A DNA stretch of 64,000 bases, taken from NCBI RefSeq assembly GCF_014635665.1, contig NZ_BMDG01000007.1, positions 124,001-188,000 of the forward strand, read 5' to 3'. Origin of the DNA: Isoptericola cucumis (GTDB lineage: Bacteria; Actinomycetota; Actinomycetes; Actinomycetales; Cellulomonadaceae). A program made the translations under genes and the position numbers. How positions within the stretch are numbered: position 1 is the stretch's first letter; each line of letters opens with the position of its first letter. Below the pieces are notes generated by a model. That model was not told where the DNA came from. It was given only the letters and a program-made list of their open reading frames with translations, and ran no database searches. Shown in pieces: positions 32,842 through 39,722 of this stretch.

Positions 32842-33780
32842 TCAACCCTTGACGGCGCCGGCGGTCATGCCCTCGATGAAGAACCGCTGGAACGCGAGAA
32901 ACAGGATGAGGATCGGGATGAGCGAGAAGAACGCGCCGATGATGAGGAGCTCGTAGTTGTTCCCGTAGGGCGTCAGCAGGGTGTTGAGGCCGATCGGGAG
33001 CGTGAACTTCTCGGGCGTGCGCAGCACGAGGAGGGGCCACAGGAAGTTGTTCCAGCAGATCATTCCGTTGAGGATCGCCATCGCCGCCATGGCGGGCTTG
33101 GAGATCGGCAGCACGATGCGGAAGAAGATGCCGTACTCGGTCACCCCGTCGACGCGCCCGGCCTCGAGCAGCTCCCGCGGTATGCCCAGGAAGTACTGCC
33201 GGAAGAAGAAGATCGTCACGGCGGCCGCGAGGAAGGGCAGCACGATCACCGTGTAGGTGTCCGCCAGGCCCATGTCGTTGACCTGGACGTAGAGCGGGAG
33301 CATGAGCATCTCGAACGGCACCGTCATGACGAGGAGCACCATGACGAACCACAGCGTCTTGCCCCGGAACTCGTACATGGCGAAGCCGTAGGCGACGAAC
33401 GAGCTCACGAGGAGGGTGCCCGCCACCTGCGCCACGGTCAGCAGGAGGGAGTTGGCGAACCACCGGAAGTACGGTCCCGAGTCCGTGAAGAGCAGCACGT
33501 AGTTGTCGAGGCTGAGCGCGCCGAGGTCGACGTCGAACGTCATGCCGCGGCGGATCACGTCGTTGCCGTCCTGGAAGGTCCCGACGAAGATCGCGACGAG
33601 CGGCACCAGGGCGATCGCGGCGATCAGCACGAGGAAGCCGGCCTGGATCCACGCCCCCGCGGTCGGCGAGAACCGGGCGCGCCCGGCGGCGGTCCGGGGG
33701 GCGGACCGCGGGCGCTCGCCGCCGTCCGCCCCCTGCGGGGCGGGGGTGGGCCGCACGGCGGTGGGCGGGTTCGCGGCCAT
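32842..33780 (-). CDS. Sugar ABC transporter permease, MalG type (CUT1)
   Basis: 312 residues. A long disordered Pro/Arg-rich cytoplasmic tail (about 1-40) precedes six predicted helices. The EAA loop is LLEAGRVDGVTEYGIFFRIVLPISKPA, and the C-terminal FQRFFIEGMTAGAVKG is the family ending. Its ATG shares a base with the stop of the upstream permease (TGATG). Confidence 0.93.
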   Translation of the reverse strand: MAANPPTAVRPTPAPQGADGGERPRSAPRTAAGRARFSPTAGAWIQAGFLVLIAAIALVPLVAIFVGTFQDGNDVIRRGMTFDVDLGALSLDNYVLLFTDSGPYFRWFANSLLLTVAQVAGTLLVSSFVAYGFAMYEFRGKTLWFVMVLLVMTVPFEMLMLPLYVQVNDMGLADTYTVIVLPFLAAAVTIFFFRQYFLGIPRELLEAGRVDGVTEYGIFFRIVLPISKPAMAAMAILNGMICWNNFLWPLLVLRTPEKFTLPIGLNTLLTPYGNNYELLIIGAFFSLIPILILFLAFQRFFIEGMTAGAVKG

Positions 33781-34676
33781 CACGCCTCCTGCTTCTTGAA
33801 CGTGCCGCTGGCGACGAGGTAGGTGAGGTTGATCGTCATGACGATCACGAGCAGCACGACGCCGACCGCCGAGGCGAAGCCGAGGTCGTTCTCCTCGATG
33901 CCCTTGCGGTAGAGGTAGCCGACGACGGTGAGCCCCTGGTTGTTGGGGGAGTTGTTCCCGGCGTAGAGCATGAAGCTCTCGAGGAACATCGCGAGGCCGC
34001 CGTAGATGCTGATCGTGACGACGTACACGATCGTGGGCTTGAGGTTGGGGACGGTGATGAGGAGGAACTGCCGGAACTTGCCGGCCCCGTCCATCGACGC
34101 CGCCTCGTAGTACTCCGACGGGATCGACTGCATCCCGGCGACGAAATACATCATGTTGACGCCGGTCCACCGCCACAGGGCGAGGGAGAGCAGCGCGGCG
34201 AGGCCGGTGAGGTCCCCGCGCAGCCACCGGACCGGCCCGAGCCCGAAGAACTCGGCGACCTGGTTCATCATGGCCGAGTCCGACTCGGCGAAGATCAGGC
34301 GGAAGACGATCCCGGCGACGACGACCGAGGTCAGTGCCGGGACGAACATCGACGCCTTGAAGAAGGCCTTGACGCGCGGGCTCCCGATCTTCGCGTTGAC
34401 GAGCGCCGCGAGGACCAGCGGGATCGGGACCAGCAGGAGGATGGTCAGCACCATGTACCGCATGCTGTTGAACATCGCCTTCCAGAAGATCTCGTCCCGC
34501 CAGAGCCGTGCGTAGTTGTCGGCGCCGATGAACGTCGCCTGGCCGTAGAGCACCTCCTGCGTGCTCATCACGAAGGAGCGGCCGAGCGGGACGACCCAGA
34601 ACACGGCCAGGGTGATGAGGAACGGGAGGATGAAGACGTAGGGCGCGACCCGCTTCGAGTACAGGAGCTGTTTCAC
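33780..34676 (-). CDS. Sugar ABC transporter permease, MalF type (CUT1)
   Basis: 298 residues. MKQLLYSKRVAPYVFILPFLITLAVFWVVPLG opens six predicted helices; the EAA loop is YYEAASMDGAGKFRQFLLITVPNLKPT. The GTG at 34676 has CGAGGAGGA upstream. First gene of the operon, only 32 bases from the divergently oriented LacI gene start, leaving no obvious promoter between them (see 35773-35826). Confidence 0.92.
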   Translation of the reverse strand: MKQLLYSKRVAPYVFILPFLITLAVFWVVPLGRSFVMSTQEVLYGQATFIGADNYARLWRDEIFWKAMFNSMRYMVLTILLLVPIPLVLAALVNAKIGSPRVKAFFKASMFVPALTSVVVAGIVFRLIFAESDSAMMNQVAEFFGLGPVRWLRGDLTGLAALLSLALWRWTGVNMMYFVAGMQSIPSEYYEAASMDGAGKFRQFLLITVPNLKPTIVYVVTISIYGGLAMFLESFMLYAGNNSPNNQGLTVVGYLYRKGIEENDLGFASAVGVVLLVIVMTINLTYLVASGTFKKQEA

Positions 34677-34708
34677 GACGGTGTGGTCCTCCTCGGGGGC
34701 AGGGCATC

Positions 34709-35737
34709 ATGGGTGGCGTGGTGAAGATGAGCGACGTGGCGCACGAGGCCGGCGTGTCGAAGATGACGGTCTCGAACGTCATCAACGGGCGGCCGGGGGC
34801 GAGCGAGGAGACCCGGGCCCGGGTGCTCGCCGCCGTCGCGCGGCTCGGCTACCAGGTCAACGCGACGGCGCGCCGGCTGCGGGCCGGCCGCAGCGGGGCG
34901 ATCGGCCTGCTCGTGCCGCACCTCGACGGGCCGTACTACGCGCACCTCGCCGCTCGTCTCGACACGCTGGCGCGGGCGCGCGGGCACCACGTGATCATCG
35001 AGCGGACCGGGGCCAGCAGGGACGGCGAGATCGCGGCCATCTCGCCCGAGCGGGTCCGTCCGTACGACGGGCTGGTCTTCAGCCCGGTCCAGCTCGACAC
35101 GGCCGAGGTGAGCGGCGCCGGCATCGAGGTACCGGTCGTCCTGCTCGGCGAGCGGCGCCTCGCCGGCCCGTTCGACCACGTGATGATGGACAACATCGGC
35201 GGCGCGGTCCTCGCGACCACCCACCTGATCGAGCGCGGCTCCCGCCGGATCGCCCTGGTGGGCGGGCGCCCGGACGAGGGGGTCGACAGCATGGCGACGC
35301 TGCGCACGCGCGGGTACCGCCAGGCGCACGCGGCCGCGGGCGTCCCCGTCAACGAGCGGCTCGTCGTGGACGCGGACTCGTTCACCACGAGGGACGGCTA
35401 CGAGGCGGTCACGAGGCTCCACCAGGCGGGGGTCGGGTTCGACGGGGTCTTCGTCCTCACCGACGCGGCGGCGATGGGCGTGCTGCGCGCTCTGGCCGAC
35501 CTGGGGCTGCGCGTGCCCGACGACGTCCAGGTGGTCGGCTTCGACAACGACGACGAGGGGGACTACCTCGTGCCGCGACTGACCACCGTCGACCCCGACA
35601 ACGACTCCATGGCCGAGCGCATCATGGAGCTCCTGCTGCGCCGGGTGGACGAGGGCGCGCCCCGGGTCGGTGACGCCGTCGAGGTGGTGACGTCGGCACG
35701 CATCGTGGTGCGCGAGTCGACCCGGCCGCGCACCTAG
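34709..35737 (+). CDS. LacI-family transcriptional regulator
   Basis: 342 residues. The helix-turn-helix MSDVAHEAGVSKMTVSNVINGRPG is followed by the hinge NATARRLRAGRSGAIGLLVP and a sugar-sensing domain ending HIMELLLRR-like and VTSARIVVRESTRP. ATG 34709, GTG 34721 and ATG 34727 are all possible starts; the helix-turn-helix begins at the last. Divergent from the arabinoside importer, so it is probably the repressor of that operon. Confidence 0.92.
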   Translation: MGGVVKMSDVAHEAGVSKMTVSNVINGRPGASEETRARVLAAVARLGYQVNATARRLRAGRSGAIGLLVPHLDGPYYAHLAARLDTLARARGHHVIIERTGASRDGEIAAISPERVRPYDGLVFSPVQLDTAEVSGAGIEVPVVLLGERRLAGPFDHVMMDNIGGAVLATTHLIERGSRRIALVGGRPDEGVDSMATLRTRGYRQAHAAAGVPVNERLVVDADSFTTRDGYEAVTRLHQAGVGFDGVFVLTDAAAMGVLRALADLGLRVPDDVQVVGFDNDDEGDYLVPRLTTVDPDNDSMAERIMELLLRRVDEGAPRVGDAVEVVTSARIVVRESTRPRT

Positions 35738-35772
35738 TCCTCGATCGGTCACAGCATCTCTTCCTCGAATGG

Positions 35773-35826
35773 CACACCCACGCTGGTGTGTATCGGTAAA
35801 GTATGCCGGTGACCTGGTCGTGTCAA
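35773..35826 (-). promoter_or_regulatory. Consensus promoter with operator-like palindrome, antisense to lacI
   Basis: On the minus strand TTGACA (35826-35821), exactly 17 bases, then TACTTT (35803-35798): the best sigma70 match in the window. At about +1 to +18 lies CACACC-N6-GGTGTG (35773-35790) with central CG, shaped like a LacI-family operator. The promoter points into the 3' end of the LacI gene and beyond it to the arabinoside importer. A Shine-Dalgarno (GAGGAAGAG, 35766-35758) and a GTG at 35752 follow. Confidence 0.6.
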
Positions 35827-35862
35827 CGTTCGTGGCGGAGGTGGGGAGCGCGGGGCTCCGGG

Positions 35863-35880
35863 GCCGTGGTGCACCACGGC
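35863..35880. repeat. Perfect 18-bp palindrome
   Basis: GCCGTGGTGCACCACGGC reads identically on both strands, with no loop. Such loopless palindromes are more often protein-binding sites than terminators. It lies 37 bases upstream of the -35 of the minus-strand promoter at 35826, a position suitable for an activator or a second operator. Confidence 0.7.
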
Positions 35881-35887
35881 AGAATGC

Positions 35888-35961
35888 AGCGGCGGGGCGT
35901 GCGGGAGGACATCCCGCACGCCCCGCCGCTCAGTGGCCGGCCGGCACGTCGCCGGCCGGCC
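35888..35961. terminator. Tandem terminator hairpins between converging genes
   Basis: First hairpin: perfect 19-bp stem (35888-35906 and 35912-35930) with a 5-base loop. Second: perfect 11-bp stem GGCCGGCCGGC (35935-35945) / GCCGGCCGGCC (35951-35961), 5-base loop. They separate the LacI gene from the phosphoribosyltransferase gene and should insulate the promoter at 35826 from readthrough. Confidence 0.85.
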
Positions 35962-35976
35962 GGGACGCGGTGAGCG

Positions 35977-36483
35977 TCAGACGTCGGCCGAGGCCGCACC
36001 CGTCACGGGCGGCTCGGCCGACCAGGGGAACGTGATCCACAGGTCGGTGTCGCGCCACGAGTAGTCCGGGCGGATGATCGTGCGCGGCTTCGTGTACAGG
36101 ACCACGGACCGGGCGTCGGCGCCGTGCTCCGCGAGCATCGTCATGACCAGGTCCAGGGTGCGGCCCGAGTCGGCGACGTCGTCGACCACGAGGACCTTCG
36201 CCCCCGGCAGGTCGGACGTGTCCATGAGCGGGGGCAGCACGCGCGGGTCGTCGAGCGTCTTGCCGATGTCGGTGTAGAACTCGACGTTCAGCGTGCCGAC
36301 GCCCTTGGTGCCCAGCGCGTAGGCCATCGCACCGCCGGGGACGAGGCCGCCCCGGGCCACCGCCACCACGACGTCGGGGACGAACCCGCTCGCCACGACC
36401 CGCTCGGCGAGCTCGCGGATCGCGACGGGGAAGGTCGTCCAGGTGAGGACCTCGCGCTCGGGCGAGGGCTCGGCGAGGGTCAC
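35977..36483 (-). CDS. Phosphoribosyltransferase, purine salvage type
   Basis: 168 residues. Type I phosphoribosyltransferase fold: the PRPP loop is VLVVDDVADSGRTL (about 95-108) and the pyrophosphate loop region is VAVARGGLVPGGAMAYALG. The C-terminal SWRDTDLWITFPWSAEPP is typical of bacterial xanthine/guanine phosphoribosyltransferase-like proteins, so a purine base is the likely substrate, but the exact base cannot be told. GTG 36483 overlaps the stop of the FKBP gene (GTGA), so the two are co-translated. Confidence 0.85.
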   Translation of the reverse strand: MTLAEPSPEREVLTWTTFPVAIRELAERVVASGFVPDVVVAVARGGLVPGGAMAYALGTKGVGTLNVEFYTDIGKTLDDPRVLPPLMDTSDLPGAKVLVVDDVADSGRTLDLVMTMLAEHGADARSVVLYTKPRTIIRPDYSWRDTDLWITFPWSAEPPVTGAASADV

Positions 36484-37451
36484 TTCGCGTCCAGGACGTC
36501 GACGACGAACACGAGGGTCTCGCCGCCGAGCGGGTTCTGCTCGCTCTTCTCGGCGCCGTACGCCTGGTCGGCCGGGATGACGAGCAGCACCTGGCTGCCG
36601 ACGGTCTGGCCCGCGAGGCCCTGCGTCCAGCCCGGGATGACCTGCTGGAGGGAGAAGGACGACGGCGTGCCGCGGTCCCAGGAGGAGTCGAACTGCTTGC
36701 CGTCGAGCGTCCAGCCGGAGTAGTGCGCGGTGACGGTCTGGTTCTCCTTGACCTTCGGGCCGTCGCCCTTGATGAGGGTCTGCGCCGTCAGCTTCTTGGG
36801 CGCCTTGTAGTCCTTCGGGATCTCGACGGAGGGCTTGCCGGAGTCGTCCAGCGTGACCGTCGGGAGACCCTTGGCCGGCTCGACGGCCTCGCCCTCGGCG
36901 CGCGTCGGGATCTTCTTGACGTCGGTGATCTCGACGAGGTTGACCGACGTCTGCGTGCTGCCGTCCTGCGCCTGCACGGGGTTGGCGACGAGCACGCGGG
37001 CGCCGACCTTCTGGCCGACGAGGGGCTCGGTGAGGATGCCGAACTGCGCGTCGCCGAGCATGAAGCTCGTCGGGGCGCCCTGGTCCCAGGTGGAGGCGAC
37101 CTTCTTGGCCCCGCCGTCGTAGGCGACGTGCTGCATCGTGACCTGCACGCCCTCGGTCAGCTCGGCGCCGTCACCCTCGTCCACGACGCGCGACGTGGGG
37201 GCGGAGACCTCGAACGGCTTGTCGTAGCTGAGCTTCGGCTCCTTGCCGGCCTTGCCCTCGACCTTGACGGCCTCGAGGGCGGCGACGTCCTCCTTGGTGG
37301 GCTGCGGCATCTCGTCGGCCGCGGAGGACGAGCTCGACGCCGACGGCGAGGCGCTCTCCTCGGAGCCGGAGCCGCCGTCGGAGCAGGCGGTCAGGGTCAG
37401 GGTGGCGGCCAGCGTCAGCGCGACGGCGCCGGCGGACGTGCGGAGCTTCAC
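36480..37451 (-). CDS. FKBP-type peptidyl-prolyl isomerase lipoprotein
   Basis: 323 residues. Signal peptide with lipobox TLTAC (about 19-23), then an acidic Ser-rich linker. There are two FKBP-like segments. The first (about 65-190, VTMQHVAYDGGAKKVASTWDQGAPTSFMLG) lacks several pocket residues and looks degenerate. The second (about 215-323) is intact, with VTAHYSGWTLDGKQFDSSWDRG, FSLQQVIPGWTQGLAGQTVGSQVLLVIPADQAYG and FVVDVLDAK. It probably helps fold proteins outside the membrane. GTG 37451 has AAGGAT upstream; no ATG is available. Confidence 0.92.
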   Translation of the reverse strand: MKLRTSAGAVALTLAATLTLTACSDGGSGSEESASPSASSSSSAADEMPQPTKEDVAALEAVKVEGKAGKEPKLSYDKPFEVSAPTSRVVDEGDGAELTEGVQVTMQHVAYDGGAKKVASTWDQGAPTSFMLGDAQFGILTEPLVGQKVGARVLVANPVQAQDGSTQTSVNLVEITDVKKIPTRAEGEAVEPAKGLPTVTLDDSGKPSVEIPKDYKAPKKLTAQTLIKGDGPKVKENQTVTAHYSGWTLDGKQFDSSWDRGTPSSFSLQQVIPGWTQGLAGQTVGSQVLLVIPADQAYGAEKSEQNPLGGETLVFVVDVLDAK

Positions 37452-37557
37452 GGGGGATCCTTCGGTCGGCGAGACGAACCGGGCCACTGTAACGGTCACA
37501 CCTGACCGGTCCCTGACCGTCCAGGCCATGGCGGCTCGGGAGGGGAGAATGGCGGGT

Positions 37558-37857
37558 ATGCCGTCGCGTCGCCCGTCCCGCAAGCGCCCCTGGGGGGCGG
37601 ACCACCAGCCGCTCGACCTGGACCGCGCGCTCGGCGGGGTGCGCCGGGTCAGCGCCGGCGACGGCGAGTGGACGGTGCGCCGCGTGCGCGGCGGCGACAA
37701 GACGTACCGCTGCCCGACGTGCCGCCAGGACATCCCGCCCGGCACGGCGCACGTGGTCGCGTGGCCCCGCGACGTCGTCGGCGGGGAGAGCGCCGGGCTC
37801 GAGCAGCGCCGGCACTGGCACGCCTCCTGCTGGGAGCGGCGCGAGCGCCTGCGCTGA
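37558..37857 (+). CDS. Small conserved actinobacterial protein with Cys/His cluster
   Basis: 99 residues, function unknown. A basic N-terminus (PSRRPSRKRPWG) leads to DGEWTVRRVRGGDKTYRCPTCRQDIPPGTAHVVAWP and then RRHWHASCWERR. The CxxC plus HxxxC arrangement suggests a structural zinc site. Similar short proteins, often labelled ATP/GTP-binding without evidence, are common in actinobacteria; I see no nucleotide-binding motif. Start uncertain: ATG 37528, 37549 or 37558, with GGGAGGGG at about 37538; I chose the last. A 12-bp tandem repeat begins at its stop codon. Confidence 0.75.
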   Translation: MPSRRPSRKRPWGADHQPLDLDRALGGVRRVSAGDGEWTVRRVRGGDKTYRCPTCRQDIPPGTAHVVAWPRDVVGGESAGLEQRRHWHASCWERRERLR

Positions 37858-37937
37858 CCGGCCCGCTGACCGGCCCGCTGACCGGCCCGCTGACCGGCCC
37901 GGTGACCGGCCCGGTGACCGGCCCTCTGACCGGCCCG
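37854..37937 (+). repeat. Seven-copy 12-bp tandem repeat across a stop codon
   Basis: Seven units of CTGACCGGCCCG or one-base variants (37854, 37866, 37878, 37890, 37902, 37914, 37926). The first unit contains the TGA stop (37855-37857) of the preceding gene. The array fills most of the gap to the next gene. It is in frame with that next gene and would encode a Leu/Val-Thr-Gly-Pro repeat if translation began upstream. Confidence 0.85.
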
Positions 37938-37976
37938 GCCGCCGGGCAGGAACAGGCGACCGAACTAGGCTGGGCG

Positions 37977-38771
37977 GTGATGAACGACAGCCCCGCCGGC
38001 AACGACCCCGGCAACGACTCCGGCCACCAGATCCGCTCGCTCACCGTGCTCCCGGCGCGGCGCGAGGACGTCGACCTGCACACCGCGGACGGGCTCACGC
38101 TCGTCGGCGAGCTGGCGCTCCCGGCCGACCGCGACCCTGCCGCGACGCTCCTGACGCTCCACCCGCTGCCCACGCACGGCGGGTACATGGACTCGCACGT
38201 CTACCGCAAGGCGGCCTGGCGGCTGCCGGCGCTCGCGGACCTCGCGGTGCTGCGCTTCAACACCCGGGGGACGTCGTCGCCCCGGGGCACCTCCGAGGGC
38301 GCCTTCGACGGCGGCGAGGCGGAGCGCTACGACGTGGCCGCGGCGCTCGAGCTGGCCGAGTTCCGGGAGCTCCCGCGGCCGTGGCTCGTCGGGTGGTCCT
38401 TCGGCACCGAGCTGGTGCTCAAGCACGGGGCGGACCCGAGCGTCGAGGGCGCGGTCCTGCTGTCGCCGCCGCTGCACCGCGCCACGGACGCCGACCTCGA
38501 CCGCTGGGCGGAGTTCGGCCGGCCGCTCGTGGTGCTGGTCCCCGAGCTCGACGACTACCTGCGCCCCGACGAGGCCCGCCGCCGGTTCGCGCGCGTGCCG
38601 CAGGCGGAGGTCATCGGCGTGGACGGGGCCAAGCACCTGTGGGTCGGGGAGCCCGCCGTGCGGCGGGTGCTCGACGAGATCGTCCAGCACGTGCTGCCCG
38701 GGCACCCGCCGCTGCCCACCCGCTACGACGGCGAGGTGCAGCAGGCGCCGGCGGCGGCCCCGACGACCTGA
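37977..38771 (+). CDS. Alpha/beta hydrolase, dienelactone-hydrolase-like
   Basis: 264 residues, cytoplasmic. The nucleophile elbow GWSFGTEL holds the catalytic Ser; Asp (VPELDDYLRP) and His (GAKHLWVGEP) complete a plausible triad. The HPLPTHGGYMDSHVYRKAA and LRFNTRGTSSPRGTSEG segments match a broad actinobacterial hydrolase family of unknown substrate. TAGGCT (37966-37971) lies 5 bases before GTG 37977, suggesting a leaderless transcript starting with GTG-ATG; either codon may initiate. A second, unrelated alpha/beta hydrolase follows after 56 bases. Confidence 0.87.
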   Translation: MMNDSPAGNDPGNDSGHQIRSLTVLPARREDVDLHTADGLTLVGELALPADRDPAATLLTLHPLPTHGGYMDSHVYRKAAWRLPALADLAVLRFNTRGTSSPRGTSEGAFDGGEAERYDVAAALELAEFRELPRPWLVGWSFGTELVLKHGADPSVEGAVLLSPPLHRATDADLDRWAEFGRPLVVLVPELDDYLRPDEARRRFARVPQAEVIGVDGAKHLWVGEPAVRRVLDEIVQHVLPGHPPLPTRYDGEVQQAPAAAPTT

Positions 38772-38827
38772 CCAGACACCCCGTCGGCGTCGCCCCGACC
38801 CGACGGCGAACCAGTGAGGAGCAGGCG

Positions 38828-39667
38828 ATGACCACCACCTCCGCAGCCCTGGCGACCTTCCCGCTGCACGACGGCGGCGGGACGCCCCTGGTGCTGCTGC
38901 ACGGCTTCCCCCTGGACCATCGGATGTGGGCGGCCGCCGCGCGCGAGCTGCCGGCGGGCGTGCGGGCGATCGGCGTGGACCTGCCCGGCCAGGGCCACTC
39001 CGAGCTGTCCGGGATGGCGCCGCGGCTCGAGGACGTCGCCGACGCCGTGCACGCGACGCTGCGCGACCAGGGGGAGGGCAACGCGGTGGTCGTCGGCCTG
39101 TCGCTGGGCGGCTACGTCGCGCTCGCGCTCGCCGAGCGCCACCCGGGGTTCGTCGTCGGGCTCGGGCTCGTGGACACGAAGTCGACCGCCGACACCGACG
39201 AGGCGCGCGCGAAGCGGCTGCGCGTCGCGGCGGCGGTGGAGGAGACGCAGACCATCGACCCGGTGCTCGGGATGCCGGCCGCGCTGCTCGGCGCCACGAG
39301 CGCCGCGCGCCGCCGCCACCTCTTCCCGGACCTGGAGACGTGGATCCGGGCCCAGTCGCCGGTCGGCGTCGCCTGGGCGCAGCGGGCGATGGCGGCGCGG
39401 CCCGACCGCACCGACGTGCTGCGTGCCTTCGACGGGCCCGTCGCGGTGGTCGTCGGCGCGGAGGACCAGATCACGCCGCTCGCCGACGCCGAGCACATGG
39501 TCCACGCCGCGAACGACGGCGCGCTGACCGTCGTGCCCGCGGTGGGGCACATGAGCGCCGTCGAGGACCCGGCGACCGTCGCCGCCGCGCTGAGCCTCCT
39601 GCACCGGCGGGTCGCGGAGCAGACCCACCGGCCCCGCTGGCCCTGGCAGTACCGGCCGGAGCCGTAG
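38828..39667 (+). CDS. Alpha/beta hydrolase
   Basis: 279 residues. The oxyanion-hole motif is LLHGFPLDHRMW, the nucleophile elbow GLSLGGYVALALA, a charge-relay Asp sits in VVVGAEDQITPLADAEHM and the His in PAVGHMSAVEDP. The pattern is of the BioH/RutD/carboxylesterase-type group; substrate unknown. ATG 38828 has GAGGAGCAGGCG just upstream. It probably shares a transcript with the preceding hydrolase and ends at the 39684-39712 terminator. Confidence 0.88.
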   Translation: MTTTSAALATFPLHDGGGTPLVLLHGFPLDHRMWAAAARELPAGVRAIGVDLPGQGHSELSGMAPRLEDVADAVHATLRDQGEGNAVVVGLSLGGYVALALAERHPGFVVGLGLVDTKSTADTDEARAKRLRVAAAVEETQTIDPVLGMPAALLGATSAARRRHLFPDLETWIRAQSPVGVAWAQRAMAARPDRTDVLRAFDGPVAVVVGAEDQITPLADAEHMVHAANDGALTVVPAVGHMSAVEDPATVAAALSLLHRRVAEQTHRPRWPWQYRPEP

Positions 39668-39683
39668 ACCGGCCGGGCCGGAG

Positions 39684-39712
39684 CCGGCCGGCCGGTGTCG
39701 TCGGCCGGCCGG
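39684..39712. terminator. Bidirectional terminator
   Basis: Perfect 11-bp stem CCGGCCGGCCG / CGGCCGGCCGG with a 7-base loop, between the converging alpha/beta hydrolase and DivIVA-like genes. Confidence 0.8.
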
Positions 39713-39722
39713 GGACGGCTCG

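Noticed and set aside
34673-35752. 359-codon antisense frame over the LacI gene as a real protein
   Set aside because: Despite a promoter, Shine-Dalgarno and GTGA coupling, its residue composition is that of other shadow frames and no motif is visible. It is kept only as a transcription finding.
37854-37937. CRISPR array
   Set aside because: Units are 12 bp with no spacers between them; it is a simple tandem repeat.
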